Part shown: positions 46,602 to 55,897 of the stretch, one piece after another | Layout: each line of letters begins with the position of its first letter | How positions within the stretch are numbered: the first letter of the stretch is position 1 | Assembly (NCBI RefSeq): GCF_009498455.1 | Contig: NZ_CP045644.1 | Location: forward strand, 6,637,001-6,701,000 | Source: Variovorax paradoxus | GTDB taxonomy: Bacteria; Pseudomonadota; Gammaproteobacteria; Burkholderiales; Burkholderiaceae_C | DNA: 64,000 nucleotides | Direction of reading: 5' to 3' | Notes under the pieces: model-generated | Seen by the model: the letters and a program-made list of their open reading frames with translations, nothing else | Databases searched by the model: none | What the model was told of the DNA's origin: nothing | Translations under genes and position numbers: made by a program

Positions 46602-48304
46602 ACGACCTCTTGCACCTGCTCGACCGCTTCCTCGAGTTCAGCATGCCGCACCTGGTGGCGGTGCCGATTCTCGTGCCCATGCTCACGGCGGCGCTGATGC
46701 TGCTGATGAACGAGAACCGCCGGCGCACCAAGTCGTTCCTCAGCGTGGTCTCGGGCCTGATCGGCCTGCTCGCTGCGCTCGCGCTGCTGCGCTGGGTGAA
46801 CGCGGCCGACACCGGCGGCGGCCCGGGCTCCATCGGCGTGTACCTGCCGGGCAACTGGCGCGCGCCCTTCGGCATCGTGCTGGTGGCCGACCGGCTCTCG
46901 ACCATGATGGTCGCGCTGACGGGCGTGGTCGCCTTTGCCGCATCGATCTACTCGACCTCGCGCTGGGACCGCGCGGGCGTGCACTTTCATCCGCTGCTGC
47001 AGCTGCAGCTCATGGGCCTGAACGGCGCCTTCCTCACGGGCGACCTGTTCAACCTGTTCGTGTTCTTCGAGGTGATGCTCGCGGCCTCGTACGGCCTGCT
47101 GCTGCACGGCTCGGGCCAGCTGCGCGTGCGCGCCGGCCTGCACTACATCGCGATCAACCTTGCGGCCTCGTCGCTGTTCCTCATCGGCGCGGCCATTCTG
47201 TACGGCGTGACCGGCACGCTCAACATGGCCGACCTGGGCGCGCGCATCGCCGAACTGGCACCGGGCGACCGCGGCCTCGTGCACGCGGCCGCGGCCATCC
47301 TGGCCACCGCGTTCTTCGCCAAGGCGGGCGCGTGGCCGCTCAACTTCTGGCTGGTGCCGGCCTACAGCGCGGCCGTGTCGCCGGTGGGCGCGGTGTTTGC
47401 GCTGCTCACCAAGCTCGGCGTGTACACCGTGCTGCGCCTGTGGACCGTGCTGTTCGCGCCCGACACCGGCGCCTCGGCGGCCTTCGGGCAGGCCGCGCTG
47501 GTGAGCGTCGGGCTGGCCACGCTGTTCGTTGGCGCCATCGGCATCGTCGGCACGCAACGGCTGTCGAACCTCGCGGGCTTCAGCGTGCTGGTGTCGGCGG
47601 GCACGCTGCTGGCCGCCGTCGGGCTCGGCGATCCGGCCGTGTGGGCAGGCGCGCTGTACTACATGCTGAGCTCCACGCTCGCGGTGGCGGCGTTCTTCCT
47701 GCTGATCGACATGATCGAGCGCTGGCGCAACGCGGGCATGAGCGTCGCGCCGCACGAAGCGGCGGGCAACGCGCCCTTCCTGGCCGAAGACCTGCGCGCG
47801 CTCAACGACGTGAACCTCGACGACGACGCGCAGGCGCTCTACGGCCGTGCCATCCCGGCGGGCGTGGCTTTTCTCGGCCTGAGCTTCATGCTGTGCACAC
47901 TGCTGCTGGCGGGCCTGCCGCCGCTGTCGGGCTTTGTCGGCAAGTTCGCCATGCTCTCGGGCCTGCTCGACGCCAAGGCCGTCACCACCGCCGGCTGGAC
48001 CTTCCTCGGCCTGCTGATCGTCGCGGGCTTTCTCTCGCTGATCGCGCTGAGCCGCACCGGCATCCGCCATTTCTGGACGCAGCACCATCCCACCATGCCC
48101 TCGCTGCCCGCACTCGAGGTGCTGCCGGTGGCCGCCCTGCTCGCAGCCTGCGTCGCGCTCACGGTGTGGGCCGAGCCCGTGATGCAGCACGCGCAAGCCA
48201 CCGCCGGCGGCCTGCGCACGCCCACCGCCTACCGCGAGGCCGTGCTCGGCGCCAAGCAGAAGCCCAACCCGGTGCCTGCGAAGAAAGAGGAGGCCAGGCC
48301 ATGA
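46598..48304 (+). CDS. mrpD: Mrp antiporter subunit D
   Basis: A 568-residue NuoN/M-like membrane protein with about 14 helices; LFFEVMLAASYGLLLHG-like region, FFAKAGAWPLNFWLVPAYSAAVSPVGAVFALLTKLGVY with the Lys positions of the antiporter channel, and a soluble loop around residue 370-415. It is the second antiporter-type core subunit. Starts four bases inside mrpC and ends four bases inside mrpE. Confidence 0.94.
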   Translation: MNDLLHLLDRFLEFSMPHLVAVPILVPMLTAALMLLMNENRRRTKSFLSVVSGLIGLLAALALLRWVNAADTGGGPGSIGVYLPGNWRAPFGIVLVADRLSTMMVALTGVVAFAASIYSTSRWDRAGVHFHPLLQLQLMGLNGAFLTGDLFNLFVFFEVMLAASYGLLLHGSGQLRVRAGLHYIAINLAASSLFLIGAAILYGVTGTLNMADLGARIAELAPGDRGLVHAAAAILATAFFAKAGAWPLNFWLVPAYSAAVSPVGAVFALLTKLGVYTVLRLWTVLFAPDTGASAAFGQAALVSVGLATLFVGAIGIVGTQRLSNLAGFSVLVSAGTLLAAVGLGDPAVWAGALYYMLSSTLAVAAFFLLIDMIERWRNAGMSVAPHEAAGNAPFLAEDLRALNDVNLDDDAQALYGRAIPAGVAFLGLSFMLCTLLLAGLPPLSGFVGKFAMLSGLLDAKAVTTAGWTFLGLLIVAGFLSLIALSRTGIRHFWTQHHPTMPSLPALEVLPVAALLAACVALTVWAEPVMQHAQATAGGLRTPTAYREAVLGAKQKPNPVPAKKEEARP

Positions 48305-48792
48305 AGCGCTTGATGCCTTCCCCGCCGCTGTCGTTCGCGCTGTTCGTCATCTGGCTGCTGCTCAACCAGTCGCTCGAAGCGGCTACGCTGCTGTCGGCCG
48401 CGGTGCTCGCCATTGCCGTGCCGCTGATCACCAAGGGCCTGCGGCCCGCCAGGGTGCGCATGCGCCGGCCCGGCGTGGCGCTGCGGCTGTCGTTTCTCGT
48501 CACCTTCGACATGCTGAAGTCGGCGTACGACGTGGCGCGGCTGCTGCTCACGCGCCGCACCGCCGACATCTCGGCGCGCTTCGTGCACATTCCGCTCGAC
48601 ATGCGCGACCCCAACGGCCTGGCCGTGCTCGCGATGATCATGTGCCTCACGCCCGGCACCGCCTGGGGCGAGGTGTCGTTCGATCGCACCATGCTGCTGA
48701 TCCACGTGTTCGACGTCGAGGACGACGCGGCCTTCATCGCCATGATCAAGACCCGCTACGAACGTCCGCTGATGGAGATTTTCGAATCATGA
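48301..48792 (+). CDS. mrpE: Mrp antiporter subunit E
   Basis: A 163-residue protein with two N-terminal helices and a cytoplasmic domain with the MnhE stretch IPLDMRDPNGLAVLAMIMCLTPGTAWGE, the usual family signature. It supports assembly of the Mrp complex. Overlaps mrpD and mrpF by four bases each. Confidence 0.93.
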   Translation: MKRLMPSPPLSFALFVIWLLLNQSLEAATLLSAAVLAIAVPLITKGLRPARVRMRRPGVALRLSFLVTFDMLKSAYDVARLLLTRRTADISARFVHIPLDMRDPNGLAVLAMIMCLTPGTAWGEVSFDRTMLLIHVFDVEDDAAFIAMIKTRYERPLMEIFES

Positions 48793-49067
48793 CCCCTGTT
48801 CTCTACTGGGCCCTGAAGGCCGCGCTGTTCCTGCTCGCCGTGGCCATGCTGTGCGCCCTGTTCCGCCTGCTGGCCGGACCGTCCGCGCAAGACCGCGTGA
48901 TGGCGCTGGACTGCCTCTACATCAACGGCATGCTGATGATGCTGGTGCTCGGCATCAACTACGCGAGCAGCGTGTACTTCGAGGCGGCGATGCTGGTGGC
49001 GCTGTTCGGCTTCGTCGGGTCGACTTCGATCGCGAAGTTTTTGCTGCGCGGGGAGGTCATCGAATGA
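48789..49067 (+). CDS. mrpF: Mrp antiporter subunit F
   Basis: A 92-residue three-helix membrane protein: FRLLAGPSAQDRVMALD is the MnhF signature, followed by GFVGSTSIAKFLLRGEVIE. Required for assembly and activity of the Mrp complex in known systems. ATGA overlaps on both sides. Confidence 0.92.
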   Translation: MTPVLYWALKAALFLLAVAMLCALFRLLAGPSAQDRVMALDCLYINGMLMMLVLGINYASSVYFEAAMLVALFGFVGSTSIAKFLLRGEVIE

Positions 49068-49414
49068 GCGCCGCTGCCCTGCCCCTGTGGGCCGAGATCA
49101 TCACCGCCGTGTTCGCGGTGCTGGGCGCGGCCTTCGCGGCCATCGGCTCCTTCGGCCTGGTGCGCCTGCCCACTTTTTTCCGCCGCATCCATGCGCCCAC
49201 GCTGGGTGCCACGGTGGGCGCCTGGTGCCTGACGGTGGCCACCATCGCCTACTTCTCGGTGCAGGGCTTCAGCCTGTTCCTGCACGCGATGCTGATCGTG
49301 CTGTTCATCGTGCTGACGGCGCCGATCACCACCATCTTCCTGATGCGTGCTGCCCTCTTCCGCGAACGGCAGAAGGGCAACCCGAAGGTGCCGCCCGCCG
49401 CGAAGTCGGACTGA
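49064..49414 (+). CDS. mrpG: Mrp antiporter subunit G
   Basis: A 116-residue three-helix protein with FGLVRLPTFFRRIHAPTLGATVG, the MnhG/PhaG signature. Last gene of the Mrp operon (A/B, C, D, E, F, G), which is complete. Convergent with the ABC binding-protein gene, with only 18 bp between the stops and no obvious terminator. Confidence 0.92.
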   Translation: MSAAALPLWAEIITAVFAVLGAAFAAIGSFGLVRLPTFFRRIHAPTLGATVGAWCLTVATIAYFSVQGFSLFLHAMLIVLFIVLTAPITTIFLMRAALFRERQKGNPKVPPAAKSD

Positions 49415-49432
49415 GGCGGCTTTCTTCTCCGA

Positions 49433-50428
49433 TCAGTTGGGCGCCATGCGCACGCCCTTGTCGAGGAACTCGTTGGTGAACAGCGTCGCGGGGTCGTAGG
49501 CCTTGTCGATGCCGATCAGCGAGGACACGAGGTCGTAGTCGGCCTTCACGCGTGCACCGTCGAACGCGCCGAGCGCCACCTTCGTCGTGGTGTCGTCGCG
49601 CATCAGCTGCTTGATGCGCATCCATTGGTCGCGCTGGTTGTCGGGCGTGAGACCGCTCACGCTGGCCTGCAGTGCCTGCAGGCAGGGCTCGAAGCTCTTC
49701 ACGCAGGCGTCGTAGGCGCGCTGCGTCACGGCCACGAACTTCTTCACCTGGCCCGGGTTCTTCGCAAGGTACGGGCCGTTCACGATCAGCGAGTTGCCGT
49801 ACACGTTCACGCCGGCATCGCGCCACGGCTGAAAGCCCAGGTCGGCGCCGAACTCGCGCGCCTTCAGGTCGTGCTCGTTGTAGAAGTCGCTGATGATGTC
49901 GACCGACTTGCTCTTCAGCGCCGCCACCTTGGCCTGCGGGCTCACGTTGACGAAGCTCACGCTGGCCGGGTCGAGCCCCACCTTCTTCGCGAAGGCCGGC
50001 CACATGAGGCGCGCGGCGTCGCCGGGCGGGTTGCCGATCTTGCGGCCCGCGAAGTCCTTCGGGCCGTTGATGCCCGACGACTTGAGCCAGTAGAAGCCCT
50101 GCGGGCTGTTGGCGTAGATGACCATCACGGCCTTCACGTCGGCGCCCTTGCCCTTGGCCTGGATCGTGGTGGGCAGGTCCGAAATGCCCAGGTCACTGCC
50201 GCCCGTGCCCACGCGCTGCGCCGACACGGCCGAGCCCTTGCCGGCCTCGATGTTCAGGTCGATGCCCGCCTCTGTGTACCAGCCCTTGGCCTTCGCAAAA
50301 TAGATCGGCGCATGATCGGCCGTGGGTGTCCAGTTGAGCATCAGGCTCATGGCATCGGTCGCAAATGCGGCGGGGGCCGAGGCCATCAACAGGGCAGTGG
50401 CGCCGGCGGCCGACAACAGCTTTTTCAT
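49433..50428 (-). CDS. ABC transporter substrate-binding protein (NMT1/THI5-like)
   Basis: A 331-residue periplasmic protein from MKKLLSAAGATALL with a signal peptide (cut after AAFA, about residue 23) and the NMT1/THI5-like fold: LMLNWTPTADHAPIYFAKAKGWYTEAGIDL, then DLGISDLPTTIQAKGKG. Family members bind pyrimidine-like, aromatic-sulfonate or taurine-type ligands for ABC import. ATG at 50428 has GGAG nine bases before it. It is divergent from the tetR gene, and its -35/-10 (TTGTCA-N16-TATAAA, 50496-50469) contains the operator at 50476-50494, so it is co-regulated with the permease operon. Ligand unknown. Confidence 0.88.
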   Translation of the reverse strand: MKKLLSAAGATALLMASAPAAFATDAMSLMLNWTPTADHAPIYFAKAKGWYTEAGIDLNIEAGKGSAVSAQRVGTGGSDLGISDLPTTIQAKGKGADVKAVMVIYANSPQGFYWLKSSGINGPKDFAGRKIGNPPGDAARLMWPAFAKKVGLDPASVSFVNVSPQAKVAALKSKSVDIISDFYNEHDLKAREFGADLGFQPWRDAGVNVYGNSLIVNGPYLAKNPGQVKKFVAVTQRAYDACVKSFEPCLQALQASVSGLTPDNQRDQWMRIKQLMRDDTTTKVALGAFDGARVKADYDLVSSLIGIDKAYDPATLFTNEFLDKGVRMAPN

Positions 50429-50468
50429 GCGGATCACTCCAAAAGAAGGTAAAAACAGGTCCTGAAAT

Positions 50469-50496
50469 TTATATTACCAACTGTTTGGTTGACAAG
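50469..50496 (-). promoter_or_regulatory. Promoter of the ABC binding-protein gene
   Basis: On the minus strand TTGTCA (50496-50491), 16 bases, TATAAA (50474-50469), 41 bp before the start. The spacer is filled by the TetR-type operator, which suggests direct repression. A forward TTGACA (50490-50495) overlaps for the tetR gene but lacks a good -10. Confidence 0.55.
50476..50494. promoter_or_regulatory. TetR-family operator, site 1
   Basis: TACCAACTGTTTGGTTGAC, with CCAA/TTGG symmetry, lies between the divergent binding-protein and tetR genes. It matches site 2 at 51233-51251 in 16 of 19 positions, and no other copy was noticed in the window. Both sites overlap promoter elements of this gene group, so the tetR product is the likely ligand. 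Confidence 0.6.
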
Positions 50497-50547
50497 CAAT
50501 CCAGATCATCCAGACCGCGTTGCCACTGCCGGGAGAATCAAAACACC

Positions 50548-51228
50548 ATGACCGCCACCAGCCCTACCCGCACCGCCCGCAGCACCGTTGCCACGAAACG
50601 CGAGCGCGACCCCGTCGCCGCCAAGCAGGCCCTCATCTCCGCCGCGGTGGCCGAGTTCGCCACCAAGGGCTTCGCGGGCGCGCGCGTCGACGAGATCGCC
50701 GCCAACGCCGGGGTCAACAAGCAGCTCGTGTATCACTATTTCGACAGCAAGCAGGGGCTGTACCTGGTCGCGCTCGAATCGGTCTATGCCGAGATCCGCG
50801 AGAAGGAACAGAAGCTCACGCTCGACGAGCTCGAGCCGCTCGAAGCCATGAAGCAGCTGGTGGCCTTCTCGTTCGACTACCTGGCCGAGCACCCCGAGTT
50901 CATCGCGCTGCTGGCCGACGAGAACCGCAACCACGGCGCGCACCTGCGCGAGTCGGAGCGGCTGCAGAAGATGCATTCGCCCTTCATCGAGATGCTCGAG
51001 GCCACGCTCAAGCGCGGCGTGGCGGCGGGCGTGTTCCGGCCCGACTTCGATGCGATCAACCTCTACATCTCGATCGCCGGCATCTCGTATTTCTTCTTCT
51101 CCAACAACCACACGCTGTCGGCGATCTTCGGCAAGCCGCTGGACGCACGCGGCGCGCTGCTGCAGCGCCGCCGCCACGTGATCGAGTTCGCGCTCAATGC
51201 CTTGCGGCCCGACAAAGCCGCCGCATGA
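50548..51228 (+). CDS. TetR/AcrR-family repressor
   Basis: A 226-residue regulator. N-terminal helix-turn-helix around residues 30-75 (FATKGFAGARVDEIAANAGVNKQLVYHYFDSKQGLYLVAL), then a TetR-type ligand domain with LLADENRNHGAHL. Lies between the binding-protein gene and the permease operon. Two palindromic sites nearby (50476-50494 and 51233-51251) are its probable operators, the second just 5 bp after its stop. It probably senses the imported compound or a product of the linked enzymes. Ligand unknown. Confidence 0.88.
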   Translation: MTATSPTRTARSTVATKRERDPVAAKQALISAAVAEFATKGFAGARVDEIAANAGVNKQLVYHYFDSKQGLYLVALESVYAEIREKEQKLTLDELEPLEAMKQLVAFSFDYLAEHPEFIALLADENRNHGAHLRESERLQKMHSPFIEMLEATLKRGVAAGVFRPDFDAINLYISIAGISYFFFSNNHTLSAIFGKPLDARGALLQRRRHVIEFALNALRPDKAAA

Positions 51229-51232
51229 AAAT

Positions 51233-51251
51233 TATCAACTAGTTGGTTGAC
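51233..51251. promoter_or_regulatory. TetR-family operator, site 2
   Basis: TATCAACTAGTTGGTTGAC, containing the palindrome CAACTAGTTG and matching site 1 in 16 of 19 bases. It overlaps the -35 (TTGACT, 51247-51252) of the permease promoter, so bound repressor would block RNA polymerase. Confidence 0.6.
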
Positions 51252-51275
51252 TCGGGTCGTGGCGACTCCTATGAT
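51247..51275 (+). promoter_or_regulatory. Sigma70-type promoter of the permease operon
   Basis: TTGACT (51247-51252), 17 bases, TATGAT (51270-51275), 33 bp before the permease ATG at 51309. Near-consensus with ideal spacing, and overlapped by operator site 2. Confidence 0.65.
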
Positions 51276-51308
51276 TCGCCGCATTGCTTCCTCGACCCAG
51301 GAATTGAG

Positions 51309-52121
51309 ATGACGACACCTGATGGCGCTCTGGCGCTCCCCGCACCTGCGCCCTTGTCGGGCGAGCGCCCCGAATGGCAGCGCTGGGCCCTCGTGGTCGC
51401 GGTGCATCTGGCGGGCATCGCGCTGTGGGAGCTGGCAGTGCGCGTCTTCGCGATCCAGCCCTTCATCCTGCCGGCGCCGTCGAAGGTGCTGGCCACGCTG
51501 GCCAACCCGAACTACAGCTGGCTCAAGAACACCGGCGTCACCGCGCTCGAAGTGTTCGGCGGCTACGCGCTGGGGCTGGTGCTCGGCATTCTTTGCGCGC
51601 TGCTCTTCATCACCAGCAAGCGGCTGATGCTGCTGGTGTTCCCGCTGCTGGTCACGCTCAACATGATCCCGAAGGTGGCGATGGGTCCGCTGGTGATCGT
51701 GTGGTTCAGCTACGGCATCGGGCCGAACATCCTGATCACGTTCAGCCTGTGCTTCTTCCCGATCCTGCTGACCACCATCCGCGGGCTCAATGAGACCGAG
51801 CCCGAACTGCTCGACCTCGTGCGCGCGCTCAAGGGTTCGCGCTGGCAGCTGTTCCGCTACATCCAGCTGCCGGGCTCGTTGCCGTACGTGTTCTCGGGCA
51901 TGAAGGTCGCCACCATCCTCGCCGTCGCGGGCGCGGTGGTGGGCGAGTTCATCGCCTCGGAACGCGGCCTGGGCTATCTGATGATTCAGGTCCAGGCCTC
52001 GCTGGACACGCCCGCGGTCTTCATGGCCGTGCTGCTCATCACGGGCCTGGGTGTGCTGCTCTATCTGCTGGTGCTTCTGCTGGAGCGCCTCTTCATCACC
52101 CAGGACGCAAGAATCCAATGA
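51309..52121 (+). CDS. ABC transporter permease
   Basis: A 270-residue inner-membrane permease of the SsuC/TauC type with about six helices. The cytoplasmic EAA loop, ELLDLVRALKGSRWQLFRYIQLPGSLPYVFSGMKV, contacts the ATPase. It works with the NMT1-like binding protein encoded at 49433-50428 and the ATPase at 55085-55876. The start at 51309 follows the promoter (51247-51275). Its stop overlaps the epimerase start (ATGA). Confidence 0.9.
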   Translation: MTTPDGALALPAPAPLSGERPEWQRWALVVAVHLAGIALWELAVRVFAIQPFILPAPSKVLATLANPNYSWLKNTGVTALEVFGGYALGLVLGILCALLFITSKRLMLLVFPLLVTLNMIPKVAMGPLVIVWFSYGIGPNILITFSLCFFPILLTTIRGLNETEPELLDLVRALKGSRWQLFRYIQLPGSLPYVFSGMKVATILAVAGAVVGEFIASERGLGYLMIQVQASLDTPAVFMAVLLITGLGVLLYLLVLLLERLFITQDARIQ

Positions 52122-53167
52122 CCTCCACGCCTGTCCTCGACGACCTGCCCTTTCCCGAGCGCTTCGAGAGCGAAGCCGCACTTGAAGACTACCTGGCCAC
52201 GCCCTCGCGCGACCTCGTGCGCGACATGGCCTGCCTCGACGGCGACCTGATGATCCTCGGCGTCGGCGGCAAGATGGGCCCCACGCTGGCCCGCCTCGCC
52301 AAGAACGCCATGCCCGGTCGCCGCGTGATCGCCGTCGCCCGTTTCAGCGAAGCCGGCGTGCGCGAAGCCCTCGAAGCGCACGGCATCGAGACCCTCGCCT
52401 GCGACCTGCTCGACCGCGCCGCCATCGCCGCGCTGCCGCCGTGCGCCAACGTCGTGTTCATGGCCGGCCGCAAGTTCGGCGCCGACGCCGACAACCCGCT
52501 GACCTGGGCCATGAACGCGCACGTGCCCGCGCTGGTGGCCGAGCACTTCCACGCCTCGCGCATCGTCGCCTTCTCGACCGCCTGCGTGTACCCCTTCGTG
52601 CCCGTGACCAGCCAGGGCGCGAGCGAGAGCGACGCGCCCAACCCGCCCGGCGAATACGCCAACTCGTGCGTGGGCCGCGAGCGCATGTTCGAGTACTTCT
52701 CGCAGCGCCACAGCACACCGGGACGCCTGTTCCGCCTGAGCTACGCCATCGACCTGCGCTACGGTGTGCTGGCCGACGTGGCGCTCAAGGTGTGGCGCGG
52801 CGAGCCGGTCGACGTGACCATGGGCCACGTCAACGTGATCTGGCAGGGCGACGCGAACGCGCAGGCGCTGCGCTGCCTCGCGGCGGCCACGGTGCCGACC
52901 TCGCCGCTCAACGTGAGCGGCCCCGAGACCACGTCGATCCGCTGGCTCGCCGAGGAGTTCGCGCGCCAGTTCGACAAGCCCGTGACGATCAGCGGGCAAG
53001 AGGCGCCGACCGCATGGCTCATGAACACCGGCGAGGCCGAGCGCCTGTTCGGTTACCCGCGCGTGCCGCTCGCGCAGCAAATCCGTTGGGTGGCCGACTG
53101 GATCTCGCGCGAGCAGCGCCAGTACGGCAAGCCGACCAAATTCGAATCGCGCGACGGCAAGTACTGA
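52118..53167 (+). CDS. NAD-dependent epimerase/dehydratase family protein
   Basis: A 349-residue short-chain dehydrogenase-like protein. A Rossmann-type LMILGVGGKMGPTLARLAKNA lies near residue 45-65 (GxxGxxG), and FSTACVYPFVP with a later EYANSCVGRERMFEYF supplies the Ser and Tyr-type positions, though the classic YxxxK is not obvious (Y-A-N-S-C). It probably acts on a sugar- or polyol-like substrate. Encoded inside the TetR-controlled operon, so it likely processes the imported compound. Precise reaction unknown. Confidence 0.8.
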   Translation: MTSTPVLDDLPFPERFESEAALEDYLATPSRDLVRDMACLDGDLMILGVGGKMGPTLARLAKNAMPGRRVIAVARFSEAGVREALEAHGIETLACDLLDRAAIAALPPCANVVFMAGRKFGADADNPLTWAMNAHVPALVAEHFHASRIVAFSTACVYPFVPVTSQGASESDAPNPPGEYANSCVGRERMFEYFSQRHSTPGRLFRLSYAIDLRYGVLADVALKVWRGEPVDVTMGHVNVIWQGDANAQALRCLAAATVPTSPLNVSGPETTSIRWLAEEFARQFDKPVTISGQEAPTAWLMNTGEAERLFGYPRVPLAQQIRWVADWISREQRQYGKPTKFESRDGKY

Positions 53168-53171
53168 GCCC

Positions 53172-54008
53172 ATGACCATGCCCGCCGTCGAAGCACTCTC
53201 GTCGATCACGCCCGGCATCGCCCCGATGCTCGACGCGCTGGTTGCCGCGAGCGGCTGGAACCAGACCGCGCACGACTGGCGGCTGTTCGAGCGGCTCGGC
53301 ACGGTGCATGGCGTACGTGATGGCGAGGGCCAGCTCATCGCCAGCGGCGCCGTGCTGCCGATGGAAGGCGTCGCCTGGATCAGCATGATCCTCGTGATGC
53401 CTGCCGCGCGCGGGCAAGGCCTGGGCCGTGCGGTGTTCGCGCGCTGCCTCGACACGGTGAAGGCCGCCGGCCTTGTTGCGATGCTCGATGCCACGCCGCA
53501 GGGCGAACCGCTCTATGCGAGCTTCGGCTTCACGCCGTTGTGGCGCCTCACGCGCTGGCAGCGCGAGTCTGCACCGGCCACCGCGTCGCTCAGCGCAGAC
53601 AAGCCAACGCTCGACAACCTCGCCGCGCTCGACGCGCAGGCACTGGGCTTCGAGCGCCCGGCCGTGCTCGCCGACCTGCTCGGCCGCGACGACAGCCGCT
53701 GCGTGCGCAACGGCCTGGGCTTCGGCCTCGTGCGTGCGGGGCGCACCGCGCACCACATCGGCCCGCTGCTGTCGTCCGACGAAGCCGTCGCCTCCGCGCT
53801 GCTGACGCAGGCTGCGCGCGGCATCGACGGCCGCATCTGCATCGACGTGCCCGACGATCGCAAGGCCATGACTGCCGCGCTGTGCGCCGCCGGCTTCACG
53901 CCCCAACGCAGCTTCACGCGCATGGCGCTGGCCACGCGCGACGGCGCGCAGCCACCCACTGGACACCCCGTCTTCATCCACGCCATCGCCGGCCCCGAGT
54001 TCGCCTGA
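53172..54008 (+). CDS. GNAT-family N-acetyltransferase
   Basis: A 278-residue protein. The first half is a GNAT domain with the acetyl-CoA motif LVMPAARGQGLGRAVFARCLD (about residues 75-95), while the second half is a further GNAT-like or Eis-type domain (LSADKPTLDNLAALDAQALGFERPAVLADLL) ending with HPVFIHAIAGPEFA. The double-domain layout suggests a specialised acyltransferase. It belongs to the TetR/ABC operon, four bases after the epimerase. Substrate not readable; it might acetylate an amino sugar or aminated product of the neighbours. Confidence 0.82.
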   Translation: MTMPAVEALSSITPGIAPMLDALVAASGWNQTAHDWRLFERLGTVHGVRDGEGQLIASGAVLPMEGVAWISMILVMPAARGQGLGRAVFARCLDTVKAAGLVAMLDATPQGEPLYASFGFTPLWRLTRWQRESAPATASLSADKPTLDNLAALDAQALGFERPAVLADLLGRDDSRCVRNGLGFGLVRAGRTAHHIGPLLSSDEAVASALLTQAARGIDGRICIDVPDDRKAMTAALCAAGFTPQRSFTRMALATRDGAQPPTGHPVFIHAIAGPEFA

Positions 54009-54020
54009 GGACCTTCGCCC

Positions 54021-55084
54021 ATGTCACTGAACCGCTCCGACCTTCCCACCGACGTGCTTGCCCTGCTGTCGCAAGGCACCGTCATTCCGGCGCATCCGCT
54101 CGCACTCGACGCGCATCGCCAGCTCGACCGCCAGCGCCAGCGTGCGCTGACGCGCTACTACGTCGATGCCGGCGTCGGCGGCCTCGCGGTGGGCGTGCAC
54201 ACCACGCAGTTCGCGATCCGCGAACGCGGCCTCTACGCCACCGTGCTCGAAGCCGCGATGCAGGACCGGCTGGCCTGGAACGATCGGGCGATGGCGATGA
54301 TCGCGGGCCTGTGCGGCCCGACCGCGCAGGCGCAGGCCGAGGCGCGCACCGCCGTGGCTCTCGGTTATCACGCGGGACTGCTGAGCCTCGCAGCACTGGC
54401 CGGCTCGTCGGAAGACGCGCTCATCGCCCACTGCGAGGCGGTGGCGCAAGAAATCCCGCTGATCGGCTTCTACCTGCAGACCGTCGTCGGCGGCCCGGTC
54501 CTGTCGAGCGACTTCTGGCGCCGCTTCGCGCTCATTCCGAACGCGCTGGCCATCAAGGTCGCGCCTTTCAATCGCTACCGCAGCATCGACGTGGTGCGTG
54601 GGCTGGTCGATGCGCGCGCCGAGGAGCGCGTGTTCCTCTACACCGGCAACGACGACCACATCGTGCTCGACCTCGCGCTGCCCTTTGCCGCGATGCGCGA
54701 CGGCGCGCCCGTGCAGGTGCGCTTTCGCGGCGGCCTGCTGGGCCACTGGTCGGTGTGGACGTCGAGCGCCGTGCACCAGCTGCAGCAGATCAAGGCCGAG
54801 CTGGCCGCCCATGGCGGCGCGTTGAGCCCCGCCCTGCTCGCGCTCGATTCGCGCGTGACCGACTGCAACGCCGCCTTCTTCGATGTGGCGAACAATTTCC
54901 ACGGTTGCATCGCGGGCTGCCACGAGGTGCTGCGGCGCCAGGGTCTGCTCGAAGGCATCTGGTGCCTCGATCCGGAAGAAGGCCTCGGCCACGGACAGTC
55001 GGCGGAGATCGATCGCGTCTACCGCCAGCACGGCGACCTGGCCGACGACGCCTTCGTGCGCGACAACCTGGCGCGGTGGCTGGC

Positions 55085-55088
<4 letters not shown>
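54021..55088 (+). CDS. Dihydrodipicolinate synthase/N-acetylneuraminate lyase family protein
   Basis: A 355-residue (beta/alpha)8 barrel of the DHDPS family, longer than the usual 290-310. The Schiff-base lysine is in NALAIKVAPFN and the upstream Tyr in IGFYLQ. Such enzymes join or split pyruvate and aldehydes (DapA, NanA, KDG aldolase). In this operon with an epimerase, an ABC importer and an acetyltransferase, an aldolase step of a sugar-acid-like compound is the natural inference. It is not the housekeeping dapA, given the context. ATGA overlap with the ATPase. Confidence 0.85.
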
Positions 55089-55876
<788 letters not shown>

Positions 55877-55897
55877 CGCCTCGCCCCGTAGTTCAGC